Positions 18,624 through 27,885 of a DNA stretch of 64,000 nucleotides are shown in pieces. Below the pieces are notes generated by a model. That model was not told the DNA's origin. It saw nothing but the letters and a program-made list of their open reading frames with translations, and did not search any database. Both the position numbers and the translations under genes were made by a program. The first letter of the stretch is position 1; each line of letters starts with the position of its first letter. The stretch comes from Methylobacterium frigidaeris (GTDB taxonomy: Bacteria; Pseudomonadota; Alphaproteobacteria; Rhizobiales; Beijerinckiaceae). The DNA lies in contig NZ_BPQJ01000026.1 in assembly GCF_022179185.1 (NCBI RefSeq), positions 24,954-88,953 of the forward strand, given 5' to 3'.

Positions 18624-21038
18624 TCACGCGCTCTTCGGAAACGGTACCACGGTCTCGTCCCCGCCGCCGCCCTTCTCCGCACCCCGCACCACCGCCTCGA
18701 TCATCCGGGCGAGGGTCGCCTGATCGTAGGGCTTGGCCAGCCGCGGCAGGCGGGCGGCTTCATCCGGGGCGAGGTCGGCATAGCCGGTGGCGAGGATCAC
18801 CTTGAGACCGGGCCGCTCGGCCGCGATACGGGCGGCGAGCTGGAGGCCGGTCATCTCCGGCATGGCGTGATCGGTGAGGACCAGGTCGAGGGTGCGGGCG
18901 CGGCGCATCAGCTCCAGCGCCTCCTGGCCGGAGCGGGCCTCGATCACCCGGTGGCCGAGATCCTCCAGCATCGCGGCACTGTTCTCGAGCACCAGCGGGT
19001 CGTCGTCGACGACGAGGACGACCTGCGATGCCAGGGTGCGGGAGACGCCGCAGCGGAAGGGCGCCTCGCCCGGTGCCGCGGTGGCGGCGACATCCGGCGC
19101 CGCCACCGGCAGCCAGATCTCCGCCGTGGTCCCGGTGCCCGGCCGGCTGCGCAGCACCAGGCGGCCCTGCGACTGCGCCGCCAGGCCATGCACCATCGAG
19201 AGGCCGAGGCCGGTGCCCCGGCCGACGCCTTTGGTGGTGAAGAACGGTTCCTGCGCCCGGGCGAGGGTCGCCGCGTCCATGCCGGTGCCGGTATCGGTGA
19301 CCGAGAGGCAGAGCATGGGCGTGTTCTCCCCGGCCGAATGCTCCTGCCCAAGTGCTTCCTGCCCAAGTGCTTCCTGCCCAAGTGCTTCCTGCCCAAGTGC
19401 CTCCTGCCCAAGTGCTTCCTGCTCAGGTGCCTCCTGACCCAGCCGGGCCGCGATCGTGACGGTGCCGCCCTCCGGCATCGCGTCGCGGGCATTGACCACG
19501 AGGTTGAGGAGCGCGAGCTCGAGCTGGTGGGCGTCGACCAGGGCCGGTGGCAGGCCGAGGGGGAAGCGCGTCTCGATCCGCACGGCCGGGCCGATCGAGC
19601 GTTGCAACAGGTCGGTCATGTCGCGCACCAGGCGCGCGAGGTCGACCGCCTCGGGCTTGAGCTCCTGGCGCCGGGCGAAGGCGAGCATTCGCTGGGTGAG
19701 GGCCGCGCCGCGCTCGGCGCCCTGCACGGCATTGTCGAGCAGGCGCAGCAGGCGGGGATCGTCGGGCAGGCGCTTGCGCAGCAATTCGAGGCTGCCCAGC
19801 ACCGCCATCAGCAGGTTGTTGAAGTCGTGGGCGACGCCGCCGGTGAGCTGGCCCACCGCCTCCATCTTCTGTGCCTGGGCGAGCGCGGCTTGCGCCTGCT
19901 CCAGGGCCTCCTGCGCCCGTTTGCGCTCGGTGATGTCGCGGGTGACCTTGGCGAAGCCGACGAGCCTGCCATCCTCGCCGATGATCGGGTCGATCACGAC
20001 GCTCGCCCAGAACCGCGTGCCGTCCCGGCGCACCCGCCAGCCCTCGGCCTCGAACTTCCCGCTCCCCGCGGCGGTGGCGAGCGCCCGGGCCGGCACGCCG
20101 GAAGCCCGATCCTCGTCGGTGTAGAAGCGCGAGAAGTGGGTGCCCACGATCTCGCCGGCCTCGTAGCCCTTGATCCGGCGCGCGCCGGAATTCCAGTTCG
20201 CGACCACGCCGTCGCGGTCGAGCATGAAGATCGCGTAGTCGGTCACGCTCTGGAGGAGCAGGCGGTAGCGCTCCTCGCTGGCGCGCAACGCCGCGGCCTC
20301 GCGGGCAGCGCGCTGGGAGACGCGGCGGTCGATCGCGGCGGCGAGCAGCGCGAGGGTGAAGACCAGGAAGGTCACCGCCGTGACGCCGACGGCGAGGCGG
20401 ACCTGGTCGAACCCCGCTCCGGCCCCGGACTGGTCCGCCCCGGTGGGTTGAGAGACGTGCAGGCCCTGCATGGCGGCGTAATGCATGCCCGCGATGGCGA
20501 GGCCCATCGCCACGGAGGCCGCGATCCTCAAGACGAGCCCGCTCTCGCCGAGCGCCAGCCGGATCGCCACCGTGGCGGCCCCTACCGCGATCAGCACCGC
20601 GGCGGCGACCCAGGCCGGATCGTAATGGAGCGAGGCGGGAAGGCGCATCGCCGCCATGCCGGTATAGTGCATCGACACGATGCCGAGCCCGGTCCCCAGG
20701 CCCGCCACGACGATCCTCCCCGGGCCGGCTTTCGGTCCCTGGACGGCGGCGAGGCCGAACGCCGTCACGGCGACCGGGAGCGCGAGGGAGAGCAGCGTCA
20801 GGCCGAGGTCGTAGGTGATCTCGAGGCCAGGCAGGCGGAAGGCCAGCATCGCCACGAAGTGCATCGACCAGATGCCGCCGCCGAGCACCAGGGCGGCGGT
20901 CATCAGCCAGGCCCGCCGGGCCCAGCCGGTCGCGGCCTTCATCCGGCCGGCGAGATCCAGCGCCACGAAGGACGCCAGCATCGCGATCGCGATCGAGAGG
21001 GTGACGAGGACGGGATCGTGGACGCCGGCATGCGCCAT
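18624..21038 (-). CDS. Hybrid sensor histidine kinase: MHYT-PAS-HisKA-HATPase-REC
   Basis: An 804-residue membrane sensor kinase. The N-terminus (1-220) holds seven hydrophobic segments with three MHYT-type motifs (SMHFVAM near 59, SMHYTGMAAM near 122, GMHYAAMQGL near 185), proposed to bind copper and sense gases or redox state. A PAS domain (about 262-380), HisKA with the phospho-acceptor in GGVAHDFNNL near residue 400, an HATPase domain (to about 660) with DTGTGMD and GTGLGLSMVHG, and a receiver domain (about 669-790) with the acceptor Asp in VLTDHAMPEM follow. A run of QEALG repeats interrupts the HATPase domain. No separate response regulator gene lies beside it. Confidence 0.93.
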   Translation of the reverse strand: MAHAGVHDPVLVTLSIAIAMLASFVALDLAGRMKAATGWARRAWLMTAALVLGGGIWSMHFVAMLAFRLPGLEITYDLGLTLLSLALPVAVTAFGLAAVQGPKAGPGRIVVAGLGTGLGIVSMHYTGMAAMRLPASLHYDPAWVAAAVLIAVGAATVAIRLALGESGLVLRIAASVAMGLAIAGMHYAAMQGLHVSQPTGADQSGAGAGFDQVRLAVGVTAVTFLVFTLALLAAAIDRRVSQRAAREAAALRASEERYRLLLQSVTDYAIFMLDRDGVVANWNSGARRIKGYEAGEIVGTHFSRFYTDEDRASGVPARALATAAGSGKFEAEGWRVRRDGTRFWASVVIDPIIGEDGRLVGFAKVTRDITERKRAQEALEQAQAALAQAQKMEAVGQLTGGVAHDFNNLLMAVLGSLELLRKRLPDDPRLLRLLDNAVQGAERGAALTQRMLAFARRQELKPEAVDLARLVRDMTDLLQRSIGPAVRIETRFPLGLPPALVDAHQLELALLNLVVNARDAMPEGGTVTIAARLGQEAPEQEALGQEALGQEALGQEALGQEALGQEHSAGENTPMLCLSVTDTGTGMDAATLARAQEPFFTTKGVGRGTGLGLSMVHGLAAQSQGRLVLRSRPGTGTTAEIWLPVAAPDVAATAAPGEAPFRCGVSRTLASQVVLVVDDDPLVLENSAAMLEDLGHRVIEARSGQEALELMRRARTLDLVLTDHAMPEMTGLQLAARIAAERPGLKVILATGYADLAPDEAARLPRLAKPYDQATLARMIEAVVRGAEKGGGGDETVVPFPKSA
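19338..19442 (-). repeat. Coding 15-bp minisatellite in the histidine kinase
   Basis: Seven near-identical 15-base units (plus-strand form TGCTTCCTGCCCAAG) lie in frame within the kinase gene and encode repeated QEALG pentapeptides. Internal units are identical except for single transitions. Being a multiple of three, gain or loss of units keeps the frame, so the length of this loop is expected to vary among strains. Confidence 0.9.
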
Positions 21039-21204
21039 CGGGCACCTTGAACTCGCATGGACGGCCGCCGGAGCGGATGCGTCCGACCCCGGCTCGACCG
21101 AGCCGGGGAGCTTCGCACCTTATCTCATACCGCAGCTCGCAAACCCGCGCGACGCACGAATTGGGAGTTGCGCAATCGCATTTGATCGTCCCACGATTGC
21201 GGAG

Positions 21205-22233
21205 CTACCAGGTGGTCGGCTTCGGATTGCGCTCGTCGAAGCCCTTCTGATGCCAGTAAGGATAGATCGGCGTCTCCTGGCTCGCCGCGTCGAGGCGGGC
21301 GATCTGGGCGGGGTCGAGGGTCCAGCCGACGGCGCCGAGATTCTGCTTCAGCTGCTCCTCGTTGCGGGCACCGACCACGATGTTGGCGACCGTCGGACGG
21401 CTGAGCAGCCAGTTGAGCGCCACCTGGGCCACGCTGCGCCCGGTCTCGGCCGCGAGCTCGTCGAGGACGTCGACGACCCGGAACAGGGCCTCGTCGGCGA
21501 CCGGCGGCCCGCCCTCGGCGCCGCCGGACGCGATGCGCCCGCTGGTGTTGGCGCCGCGGCGGATCTTGCCGGTGAGGCGACCCCAGCCGAGCGGGCTCCA
21601 CACCATGAGGGCGACGCCCTGGTCGAGGCCGAGCGGCATCAGCTCCCACTCGTAGTGCCGGCCAACCAGCGAGTAATAGCCCTGATAGGCGACGTAGCGG
21701 GCGAGCCCGTAGCGCTCGGAGGTCGCGAGCGCCTTCATCAGCTGCCAGCCGGAGAAGTTAGAGGCGCCGATATAGCCGATCTTGCCCGCCCGGACGAGGT
21801 CGTCGAGGGCTCGCAGGGTCTCGTCGACCGGGGTGAGCGCGTCGAAGCCGTGCATGAAGTAGACGTCGATATGGTCGGTGCCGAGCCGGCGCAGGCTCGC
21901 CTCGCAGGCGCGGACCAGGTGGTAGCGCGACGAGCCCTTGTCGTTCGGCCCCTCGCCCATCGGGAAGGTCGCTTTGGTGGAGATCAGCGCCCGGTCGCGC
22001 TTGCCCTTGAGCGCCTGGCCCAGGATCTCCTCAGACGCGCCCTGCGAGTAGATGTCGGCGGTGTCGAAGAAGGTGACGCCGGCATCGAGACACAGGTCGA
22101 CCATCCGGCTCGCCTCGGCGACGTCCGTCTGCCCCCAGCGCTGGAAAAACTCGTTGCTGCCCCCGAAGGTGCCGGTGCCGAGGCTCAGGACCGGAACCTT
22201 GAGGCCGGACCGCCCGAACTGCCGATATTCCAT
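21205..22233 (-). CDS. Aldo/keto reductase
   Basis: A 342-residue NADPH-dependent oxidoreductase with the (beta/alpha)8 fold. The catalytic tetrad is visible: Asp in TFFDTADIYSQG, Tyr in the same segment, Lys in ALISTKATF and His in YFMHGFDA. NADP-binding residues appear in IVVGARNEEQL. It resembles the YghZ/Tas-like or AKR11-type group; the physiological carbonyl substrate cannot be read from sequence. Start ATG 22233 has GAGGG nine bases upstream; a longer in-frame start at 22248 lacks a ribosome site. Confidence 0.9.
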   Translation of the reverse strand: MEYRQFGRSGLKVPVLSLGTGTFGGSNEFFQRWGQTDVAEASRMVDLCLDAGVTFFDTADIYSQGASEEILGQALKGKRDRALISTKATFPMGEGPNDKGSSRYHLVRACEASLRRLGTDHIDVYFMHGFDALTPVDETLRALDDLVRAGKIGYIGASNFSGWQLMKALATSERYGLARYVAYQGYYSLVGRHYEWELMPLGLDQGVALMVWSPLGWGRLTGKIRRGANTSGRIASGGAEGGPPVADEALFRVVDVLDELAAETGRSVAQVALNWLLSRPTVANIVVGARNEEQLKQNLGAVGWTLDPAQIARLDAASQETPIYPYWHQKGFDERNPKPTTW

Positions 22234-22466
22234 GGGTTGAGCCCTCATCTGGCGCCGGGCGGCGTGCCCGGGTGTCATGGGATGGAGGTGTCTTAGGAGC
22301 CTGGGAGGCGACGACAAGCCGGTCGGGCGCCGGGGTGGGGATGCGCCGGGGAGATCGGCGGCTTCCCTCCTCCCAGGGGAGACGGGGCTGTTCGGGAAGA
22401 GGGGAAGTCCTGCGCCGTTTCACGTCCCCGGAGAGCCCTGCCGGGTTGTCCGATCGACTCCCCGCC

Positions 22467-23612
22467 TCACGCCACCTGCCGCAGCTCCGGCGCGGCGAGC
22501 TCCACCCGGTCCCGCCCCTGTGCCTTGGCCTGGTACAGCGCCCGGTCGGCGAGGGCGAGCAAGGCGTCGAAGTCTCCCGTGCCCCGGGCGACCCCGACGC
22601 TCACCGTGACCGCGAGGCCCGGCACCGGGTCGGGGCGCATCGCCGCCACGGCGAGGCGCACGGTCTCGGCGGTGGCCGCCGCCTCGGCCGTGCCGGCGCC
22701 GGGCAGCAGGCAGGCGAATTCCTCCCCGCCGAGGCGTCCGAACGCGGCCCCTTCCGGCAGGATCTGGCGGGCGGCGGCGCAGAAGCCGATCAGCACCGCG
22801 TCGCCGACGGCGTGGCCGTAGGTGTCGTTGACCCGCTTGAAGTGGTCGAGATCGAACAGCAGCAGGGCGGTCGGCCCGGCTCTGCGCGCGCGGCGGGCCG
22901 CGGACGCCAGGGCCCGGCGGTTGGCGACGCCGGTGAGCGGGTCGGTCTCGGCGACGCGGCGCTGCTCGGCCTCCAGGCGCTCCTTCGCCATCGCCATGAA
23001 CAGCACCGAGATCGCCACGGTGTAGAGCAGGGCGACGAAGGACAGGACCGCCACCCAGAAGGTCTGGCCCGGGGTTCCGGTCGGCGGCGCCGGCAGGACC
23101 AGGGTGGCGGGGATCCGCGTCCAGATCAGCAGCGCCTCGCTGGCGAGCAGGATCGCCGCCGGCGCCCGCGACGGCAGCCTCTCGCCGCGATGGTGCCAGA
23201 GGGTGCGGGCGGCGAGGGCGCAGGACAGGCCGGCGATCGCGGAGGAGAGGATCACCCGCGCCCCGAGCGAGGCGTAGAAGGGCGGCACCAGGCAGGCGGC
23301 GAGCCAGACGAGCGGGCCGGCGGCGATCCAGAGGAGCGGGACGCGCCGTCCCTCGAACGAGCGGGCGCCGCCCCAGATCAGCCCGTAGGCCGCGAGCATC
23401 ATCGCGTTGGCGAGCCCGATCGACAGCCAGTCCGGGATGACGTCGCGCAGGCCGAACAGCGTGACCGCGACGGCGCCGACGATCTGGGCCGCACCGAGGA
23501 AGCCGAGGGCCCGGGTCTGCCTGGCCTGACTCCAGGACAGGAGGTACAGCGCTCCCATCACGACCATCACGAAGACGGTCACGGCCACCAGGGTCGGCGC
23601 GTCCAGCTTCAT
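22467..23612 (-). CDS. Membrane diguanylate cyclase (GGDEF)
   Basis: A 381-residue protein that should make cyclic di-GMP from two GTP. Residues 1-205 contain six to seven hydrophobic segments of an uncharacterised sensor module; a short coiled coil (KERLEAEQRRVAE) leads to a GGDEF domain starting TDPLTGVANRRAL. The active-site loop is FGRLGGEEFACLL (GGEEF, an active variant), and FDLDHFKRVNDTYGH is intact. The RxxD inhibitory site expected five residues before GGEEF is absent (EGAAF), so product inhibition is probably weak. Confidence 0.93.
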   Translation of the reverse strand: MKLDAPTLVAVTVFVMVVMGALYLLSWSQARQTRALGFLGAAQIVGAVAVTLFGLRDVIPDWLSIGLANAMMLAAYGLIWGGARSFEGRRVPLLWIAAGPLVWLAACLVPPFYASLGARVILSSAIAGLSCALAARTLWHHRGERLPSRAPAAILLASEALLIWTRIPATLVLPAPPTGTPGQTFWVAVLSFVALLYTVAISVLFMAMAKERLEAEQRRVAETDPLTGVANRRALASAARRARRAGPTALLLFDLDHFKRVNDTYGHAVGDAVLIGFCAAARQILPEGAAFGRLGGEEFACLLPGAGTAEAAATAETVRLAVAAMRPDPVPGLAVTVSVGVARGTGDFDALLALADRALYQAKAQGRDRVELAAPELRQVA

Positions 23613-23761
23613 CCCGTGATTCCCGCCCGGCGTCGCTCGGCACGGTTTGTAGCACGGCCGAATGCCCGAAGAATGTTCATTCGTCGCCGCGAAACCCTCA
23701 ATCGGGTGAGAGAAGAGGAAAATTGCCGGCTGCGCGGCGGCTCAAAAACTAACAGGCGGGC

Positions 23762-25474
23762 TCAATCCGCCAGGCGGCGGAAGCGCCAGGCCACCCGGGT
23801 CCCGTCGGCGGCCGTGAGATGGAGTACGATCTGCTCGGTGCGACGGGCACCGTTGAGGGCGGCGAAGAACACGCTCTCCTCGATCACCGGGTCGATCTCG
23901 TCGGCCTCGAACAGCCAGGGCGCGCCGGCCCCGGCGAGCCGCACGCCGCGCCCGACCCGGCTCGCCCGCACGGTCGGGTGGAGATGGAAGCGGATCGCCG
24001 CCTCGGCCGTACCGCCCCGTCCGGCCGGATCGCGCACGAAGCCGTCATGTCCCTCCAGAAGGGCGCCGTCCGGATGCAGGCGCCAGCGCCGCTCGTGGAG
24101 GAGGCCGAGCGTCGGGGCGTAGCCGTCGTGCCGGGCGGCGAGCACGGCGGCACCGGCCGCGTCGGTCCCGCGCTCGACCGTGACCTCGGCCGGGCCGCGC
24201 ACGACGATCGGCCCCATCCGGCGCTTCAGCCAGGCGGCGAGCGGGTGGATCAGGCCCGGCTGCGGCAGGGCGAGGAAGCGGCAGGAGGACGAATCGGCGA
24301 GGCAGGCGGTGGAATGGGCGGCGGTGGTGCGGGCGAGCTCGCGCATCTCCTCGCCGGTCGCCGGCATGCCGCAATTCACCACCAGCCGCTGCGGCCCGCA
24401 GGACAGCTCGAAGGACAGGCAGCCGGCCCCGGCCGCGGCCGAGTAGGCCGGCGGGGGCGCCGCGCCGATATCCGCCACCACCAGGGTGCCGCCCCCGCCC
24501 TCGAGGCGGGCATAGCCGGAATGGGGCGCGTGCATCAGCGGCTTGGCGAGCGCCCCGTCATAGACCAGCAGGGTGGCGAGCTGGTCGGCGGCGGTCGCCC
24601 CCATGCCGTTGTGGTGGCCGAGCGAGGCGTCGCCGTGGCGGAGGAGGCGCAGGAGCGGCAGCATCCGGTCGATGGCGTTCAGCAGGGCTTCCGGCGGGGC
24701 GATGTCGCGGCTCAGGAAGCTCTGGCGCAGGGGCAGCAGGTCGAGGAGCAGGTCCTTGGCGAAGCCCGGATCGCGGCTGCGATGGCCGCCATCGGGCAGG
24801 ATCTGGCGCGTCAGCTCGCGGTTGAGGAGCCGCGTGCCCCGGCGCAGGACCGGCTCGAACCCCTCGCAGCACAGGCCCGCATAGGTGAGCGCCACCGCCG
24901 CGACGAGCCGGCCGCGGGGCATGACGCCGCGTCGCAGGGCCCGGTCGAGGGTGCGGGTGCAGCGCCCGATCAGCTTCAGGAAGGCCTGGTAGAAGGCGTG
25001 ATCCGCCCCCTCCAGCACCAGGGGCGACTGGCACAGGAGCGAGATCAGCCGCCGGGCGACCACGGCGGGACGCTGGGCCAGGGCCTGGTCGCCGCGCCCG
25101 GCCATGAAGTCCTGCACGAAGGCGCGGGCATTGGAGCGCGCCAGCGCGCTCTCGGCGGCGCGCAGGTGGCGCAGCCAGCCGAAGCCGTAGAGCTCCTCGC
25201 CCCACTGGCTCGACGGCGGCGCGAAGTCGAACGGCGAGCGCCCGCCGGTGGCGAGCGCTCGGCCGGCGAACACGAACAGGCCGGCATAGATGTCGGCCGC
25301 GATGGTCGCGTCGCTGGTGCGCAGGTCCTGCGGCGCGATGACGAGGCCGGTGGGGCGCAGGCGGGCCAGTGCCGAGGGGCGCGAGGTCGCGCGCACGGCA
25401 GCGCCCCGCAGGACGCGCCCCGCCTCGTGCCCGACGAGCCGGTAGAATCGCCAGCGGTCAGGCCCCCAACCCAC
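23762..25474 (-). CDS. Heparinase II/III family protein
   Basis: A 570-residue protein with an N-terminal all-helical (alpha/alpha) toroid and a C-terminal beta-sandwich of the Heparinase_II_III family (about residues 300-565; GGHRSRDPGFAKDLLLDLLPLR and GYARLEGGGGTLVVADIG are characteristic). Such proteins are present in nearly all alphaproteobacteria next to rsmB, although no heparin-like substrate is known in them; a role in envelope polysaccharide turnover is guessed. GTG 25474 was chosen because GGGAGG lies just upstream and the more upstream frame is Arg/Gly-rich. No clear signal peptide is present. Confidence 0.85.
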   Translation of the reverse strand: MGWGPDRWRFYRLVGHEAGRVLRGAAVRATSRPSALARLRPTGLVIAPQDLRTSDATIAADIYAGLFVFAGRALATGGRSPFDFAPPSSQWGEELYGFGWLRHLRAAESALARSNARAFVQDFMAGRGDQALAQRPAVVARRLISLLCQSPLVLEGADHAFYQAFLKLIGRCTRTLDRALRRGVMPRGRLVAAVALTYAGLCCEGFEPVLRRGTRLLNRELTRQILPDGGHRSRDPGFAKDLLLDLLPLRQSFLSRDIAPPEALLNAIDRMLPLLRLLRHGDASLGHHNGMGATAADQLATLLVYDGALAKPLMHAPHSGYARLEGGGGTLVVADIGAAPPPAYSAAAGAGCLSFELSCGPQRLVVNCGMPATGEEMRELARTTAAHSTACLADSSSCRFLALPQPGLIHPLAAWLKRRMGPIVVRGPAEVTVERGTDAAGAAVLAARHDGYAPTLGLLHERRWRLHPDGALLEGHDGFVRDPAGRGGTAEAAIRFHLHPTVRASRVGRGVRLAGAGAPWLFEADEIDPVIEESVFFAALNGARRTEQIVLHLTAADGTRVAWRFRRLAD

Positions 25475-25695
25475 GCCACCTCCCGCTCCGCAGGCTTCGC
25501 CACCATGGCCGCCGGTTCTGCGACGAAAACCTGCGGCAAAACAAGGACCTCGGCGGACGAAGCGTTGGCGTGCCAACGCAAGTCCGCCGAAGGGGCCGAC
25601 ATTGAGCGGCCACGCTCGTCAAGGAATGGTCAAGGATCGCCGCGGGGTCAAACCGCCGGATCGCCCCGTGAACAGATTCCTCACGTGCCGCTTCC

Positions 25696-27030
25696 TCACG
25701 TGCCCTTGCGCTCCAGCCGCACCGCGTAGAAGCCGTCGAGCCCGCCGCGGCCCTCCTCGGGCCAGTGCGACGGCAGGGTGCGCAGGTCGCCCGTCGCGGT
25801 GACGAGGGCGGGATCGCCGACCTCCTCGGGGGCGATCGGGCGCCGGGCGAAATCCGGATGGCGCTTCAGGAAGGCCTCTCCTTGCGCCTCGCCCTCCTCC
25901 GGTTCCAGCGAGCAGGTGCAGTAGACGAGACGCCCGCCCGGGCGGACAAGACGCGCCGCCTTGTCGAGGAGCTTCGCCTGGAGCGCGGTGAGGCGGGGAA
26001 GGTCGCTCTCGCGCTTCGACCAGGCGACGTCCGGGTGGCGCCGCACCGTGCCGGTGGCACTGCACGGCGCGTCGAGCAGTACCGCGTCGAAGGGCTGGTC
26101 CTCCGGCAGCGCAAGAGCGTCGAGGGCCCGCACCTCCGCCGAGAGACCGAGGCGGGCGAGATTCGCCTCGAGCCGGCGCAGGCGGGGTGCCGAGCGGTCG
26201 ACCGCCAGCACCTGCGCGCCCGCGGCGGCGAGCTGAGCGGTCTTGCCGCCCGGCGCGGCGCAGAGATCGGCGACCCGCTCGCCGGGCTTGACCCCGAGGA
26301 GGTGAGCCGGCAGCGCCGCCGCGGCGTCCTGGACCCACCAGGCGCCGTCCGCGAAGCCGGGCAGCTCCGGCACCGGGGTGCGGGCATCGTCGAGGCGCAG
26401 GCTCAAGGATCCCGGCAGGCGCCGGCCGTCCAACCGATCGGGGATCGAGGCGCCCGGGCGCAGGGTGAGGTCGAGCCCCGCCCCGCGGGCATTGGCGGCC
26501 GCGATGGCCCGGGCCGTCTCCGCGCCGTAGACCGCGATCCAGCGCCGCGCGAGCCAGCCCGGCGTGTTCAGGTGCAGGGGGTCGGCGTCGCCCTCCTGGC
26601 GGATCGCGTCGCGCTCGCGGGCGATCCGGCGCAGCACCGCGTTGGCGAGGCCGGCGAGGTGCTGCAGGCCGGGCTCGGCCTTGGCGAGGCGCACCGCCAG
26701 GTCCACGGCGGCGTGGTCCTGAACGTTGAGGTAGAGGATCTGCGCAGCCCCAGTGGCGAGCAGCGCGACGAGGCCCGGCTGGTCCTCCGGCAGGCCCTTC
26801 GCCAGGCGCTGGTCGAGAGCATGGAAGATCACCCCGAGATGCCGGAAGGTCGTGGTGGCGATGGCGCGGGCGAGGCCCGCATCCTGCGGCGGCAAGGCAG
26901 CCCGGTGGGCCGCCGGCTCCATCACGTCCTCGAGGGCCGTGCCGCGGTTCTTGCCGAGCAGGTCCGCCACGATCCCCCAGGCGAGGCGCCGCGCCGGCAG
27001 CCCGGCGACCTCGTTTTGCTGTCCGTCCAT
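25696..27030 (-). CDS. rsmB: RsmB/NOP family 16S rRNA (cytosine-C5) methyltransferase
   Basis: A 444-residue enzyme with an N-terminal NusB-like RNA-binding domain (about 10-150) and a C-terminal SAM methyltransferase. Motif I is DLCAAPGGKTAQL, motif IV DAPCSATGTVRRHPD with its Cys, and motif VI TCSLEPEE with the nucleophilic Cys, the two-cysteine arrangement of m5C RNA methyltransferases. RsmB modifies C967 in E. coli; C-terminal specificity is assumed. ATG 27030 sits behind GGAGTGAGG. The heparinase-like gene follows by about 220 bases on the same strand, a common pairing. Confidence 0.92.
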   Translation of the reverse strand: MDGQQNEVAGLPARRLAWGIVADLLGKNRGTALEDVMEPAAHRAALPPQDAGLARAIATTTFRHLGVIFHALDQRLAKGLPEDQPGLVALLATGAAQILYLNVQDHAAVDLAVRLAKAEPGLQHLAGLANAVLRRIARERDAIRQEGDADPLHLNTPGWLARRWIAVYGAETARAIAAANARGAGLDLTLRPGASIPDRLDGRRLPGSLSLRLDDARTPVPELPGFADGAWWVQDAAAALPAHLLGVKPGERVADLCAAPGGKTAQLAAAGAQVLAVDRSAPRLRRLEANLARLGLSAEVRALDALALPEDQPFDAVLLDAPCSATGTVRRHPDVAWSKRESDLPRLTALQAKLLDKAARLVRPGGRLVYCTCSLEPEEGEAQGEAFLKRHPDFARRPIAPEEVGDPALVTATGDLRTLPSHWPEEGRGGLDGFYAVRLERKGT

Positions 27031-27191
27031 CCTCACTCCACCGCGCCCCCGGCGCGGACCTTGACGCTGCCGCTCGCGCCCTCCACCTCGGAGGGATCGG
27101 CGGCCTCGTGCTCCGGGGTGGCATCCGGCCGCCCGAGATGCAAGCGCCGCGACGACGACCAGGACGACCTGGAGCAATCGAGAGTCGATCG

Positions 27192-27392
27192 ATGAGCGAG
27201 AGCGAATCCCCTTCCCGCAAGGCCCTGTCGCCGGCCGCGCAGCGCGCCCTCGCCGAGGCCGAGGCGCGGCGGGCCGAGATCGACGCCCGGGCCGAGGAGA
27301 TCCGGCGCGAGCGCGAGATCAACGGGCGCGGCGGCCTGGAGCCGGTGCGCTACGACGATTGGGAAGTGAAGGGCCTGGCGACCGACTTCTGA
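27192..27392 (+). CDS. DUF1674 / succinate dehydrogenase assembly factor 4-like protein
   Basis: A 66-residue protein with an Ala/Glu/Arg-rich helix (about 14-45) and the conserved C-terminal motif GGLEPVRYDDWEVKGLATDF, the hallmark of the DUF1674/SDHAF4 family. In mitochondria and some bacteria this factor binds flavinylated SdhA and promotes complex II assembly. It is divergent from rsmB, and sdh genes are not nearby, so only family identity supports the role. Confidence 0.88.
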   Translation: MSESESPSRKALSPAAQRALAEAEARRAEIDARAEEIRREREINGRGGLEPVRYDDWEVKGLATDF

Positions 27393-27402
27393 GGGGGCGA
27401 CG

Positions 27403-27777
27403 ATGGGATTGCTCGACGGCCTGCTGGGCCATGGCAGCGACGCGGCACCGGAGGCGGTGGCGCAGGAACTCGACGGGATGCTGGTCCCGGGCGAGATGGT
27501 GCAGGTGGCGTTCCGGGTGATCCGCGACCTCATGGTGTTCACCGACCGGCGGATGATCCTGGTCGACAAGCAGGGTGTCACCGGCCGCAAGGTCTCCTAC
27601 CTCACGGTGCCCTACCGGGCGATCACCTCGTTCTCGATTGAGAATGCGGGCAATTTCGACCTCGATTCGGAACTGACGATCTGGGTCTCGGGCCGGCCCG
27701 ACCCGATTTCCCGCACCCTGAAGCGCGGGGCCGACATCCGCGGCATCCAGCGGGCGATCGCCGCGTCACTCCGCTGA
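27403..27777 (+). CDS. Bacterial PH domain protein
   Basis: A 124-residue protein of the bPH_1 type. Family signs are MLVPGEMVQVAFRVIRD, FTDRRMILVDKQG and YRAITSFSIENAG, and the C-terminal helix DIRGIQRAIAASL. PH-like bacterial proteins form ring oligomers; function unknown. The gene starts 11 bases after the SDHAF4-like gene, so the two are likely co-transcribed. Confidence 0.88.
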   Translation: MGLLDGLLGHGSDAAPEAVAQELDGMLVPGEMVQVAFRVIRDLMVFTDRRMILVDKQGVTGRKVSYLTVPYRAITSFSIENAGNFDLDSELTIWVSGRPDPISRTLKRGADIRGIQRAIAASLR

Positions 27778-27820
27778 CGGGAGATCCGGAACGCCTGCCA
27801 CCCGCTCCCGTTGGGGTCGC

Positions 27821-27879
27821 GAAGTCCCCGACAAGGACAGGAAGTCCCCGACAAGGACGAGACGTCCCCCGACAGGAGC
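27821..27879. repeat. Tandem 20-bp repeat ahead of the cupin gene
   Basis: Three head-to-tail units of GAAGTCCCCGACAAGGACAG (two nearly perfect at 27821 and 27841, a third diverged at 27861). They fill the leader of the cupin gene up to the ribosome site GGAG at 27876, and each unit contains the small inverted repeat GTCC...GGAC. They may be operators or slippage products. Confidence 0.75.
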
Positions 27880-27885
27880 AGGATC

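Noticed and set aside
19338..19442. CRISPR-like array
   Set aside because: Units are contiguous 15-mers in coding phase without spacers, so it is a minisatellite.
18867..21050. Long plus-strand open frame opposite the histidine kinase
   Set aside because: Antisense shadow; its own repeated CFLPK pentapeptides simply mirror the minisatellite of the real gene.
21039..21204. tRNA-like gene or terminator between histidine kinase and aldo/keto reductase
   Set aside because: No cloverleaf or strong hairpin could be drawn from the sequence.
27821..27879. CRISPR or iteron-type origin
   Set aside because: Units abut, only three are present, and no replication gene is near.
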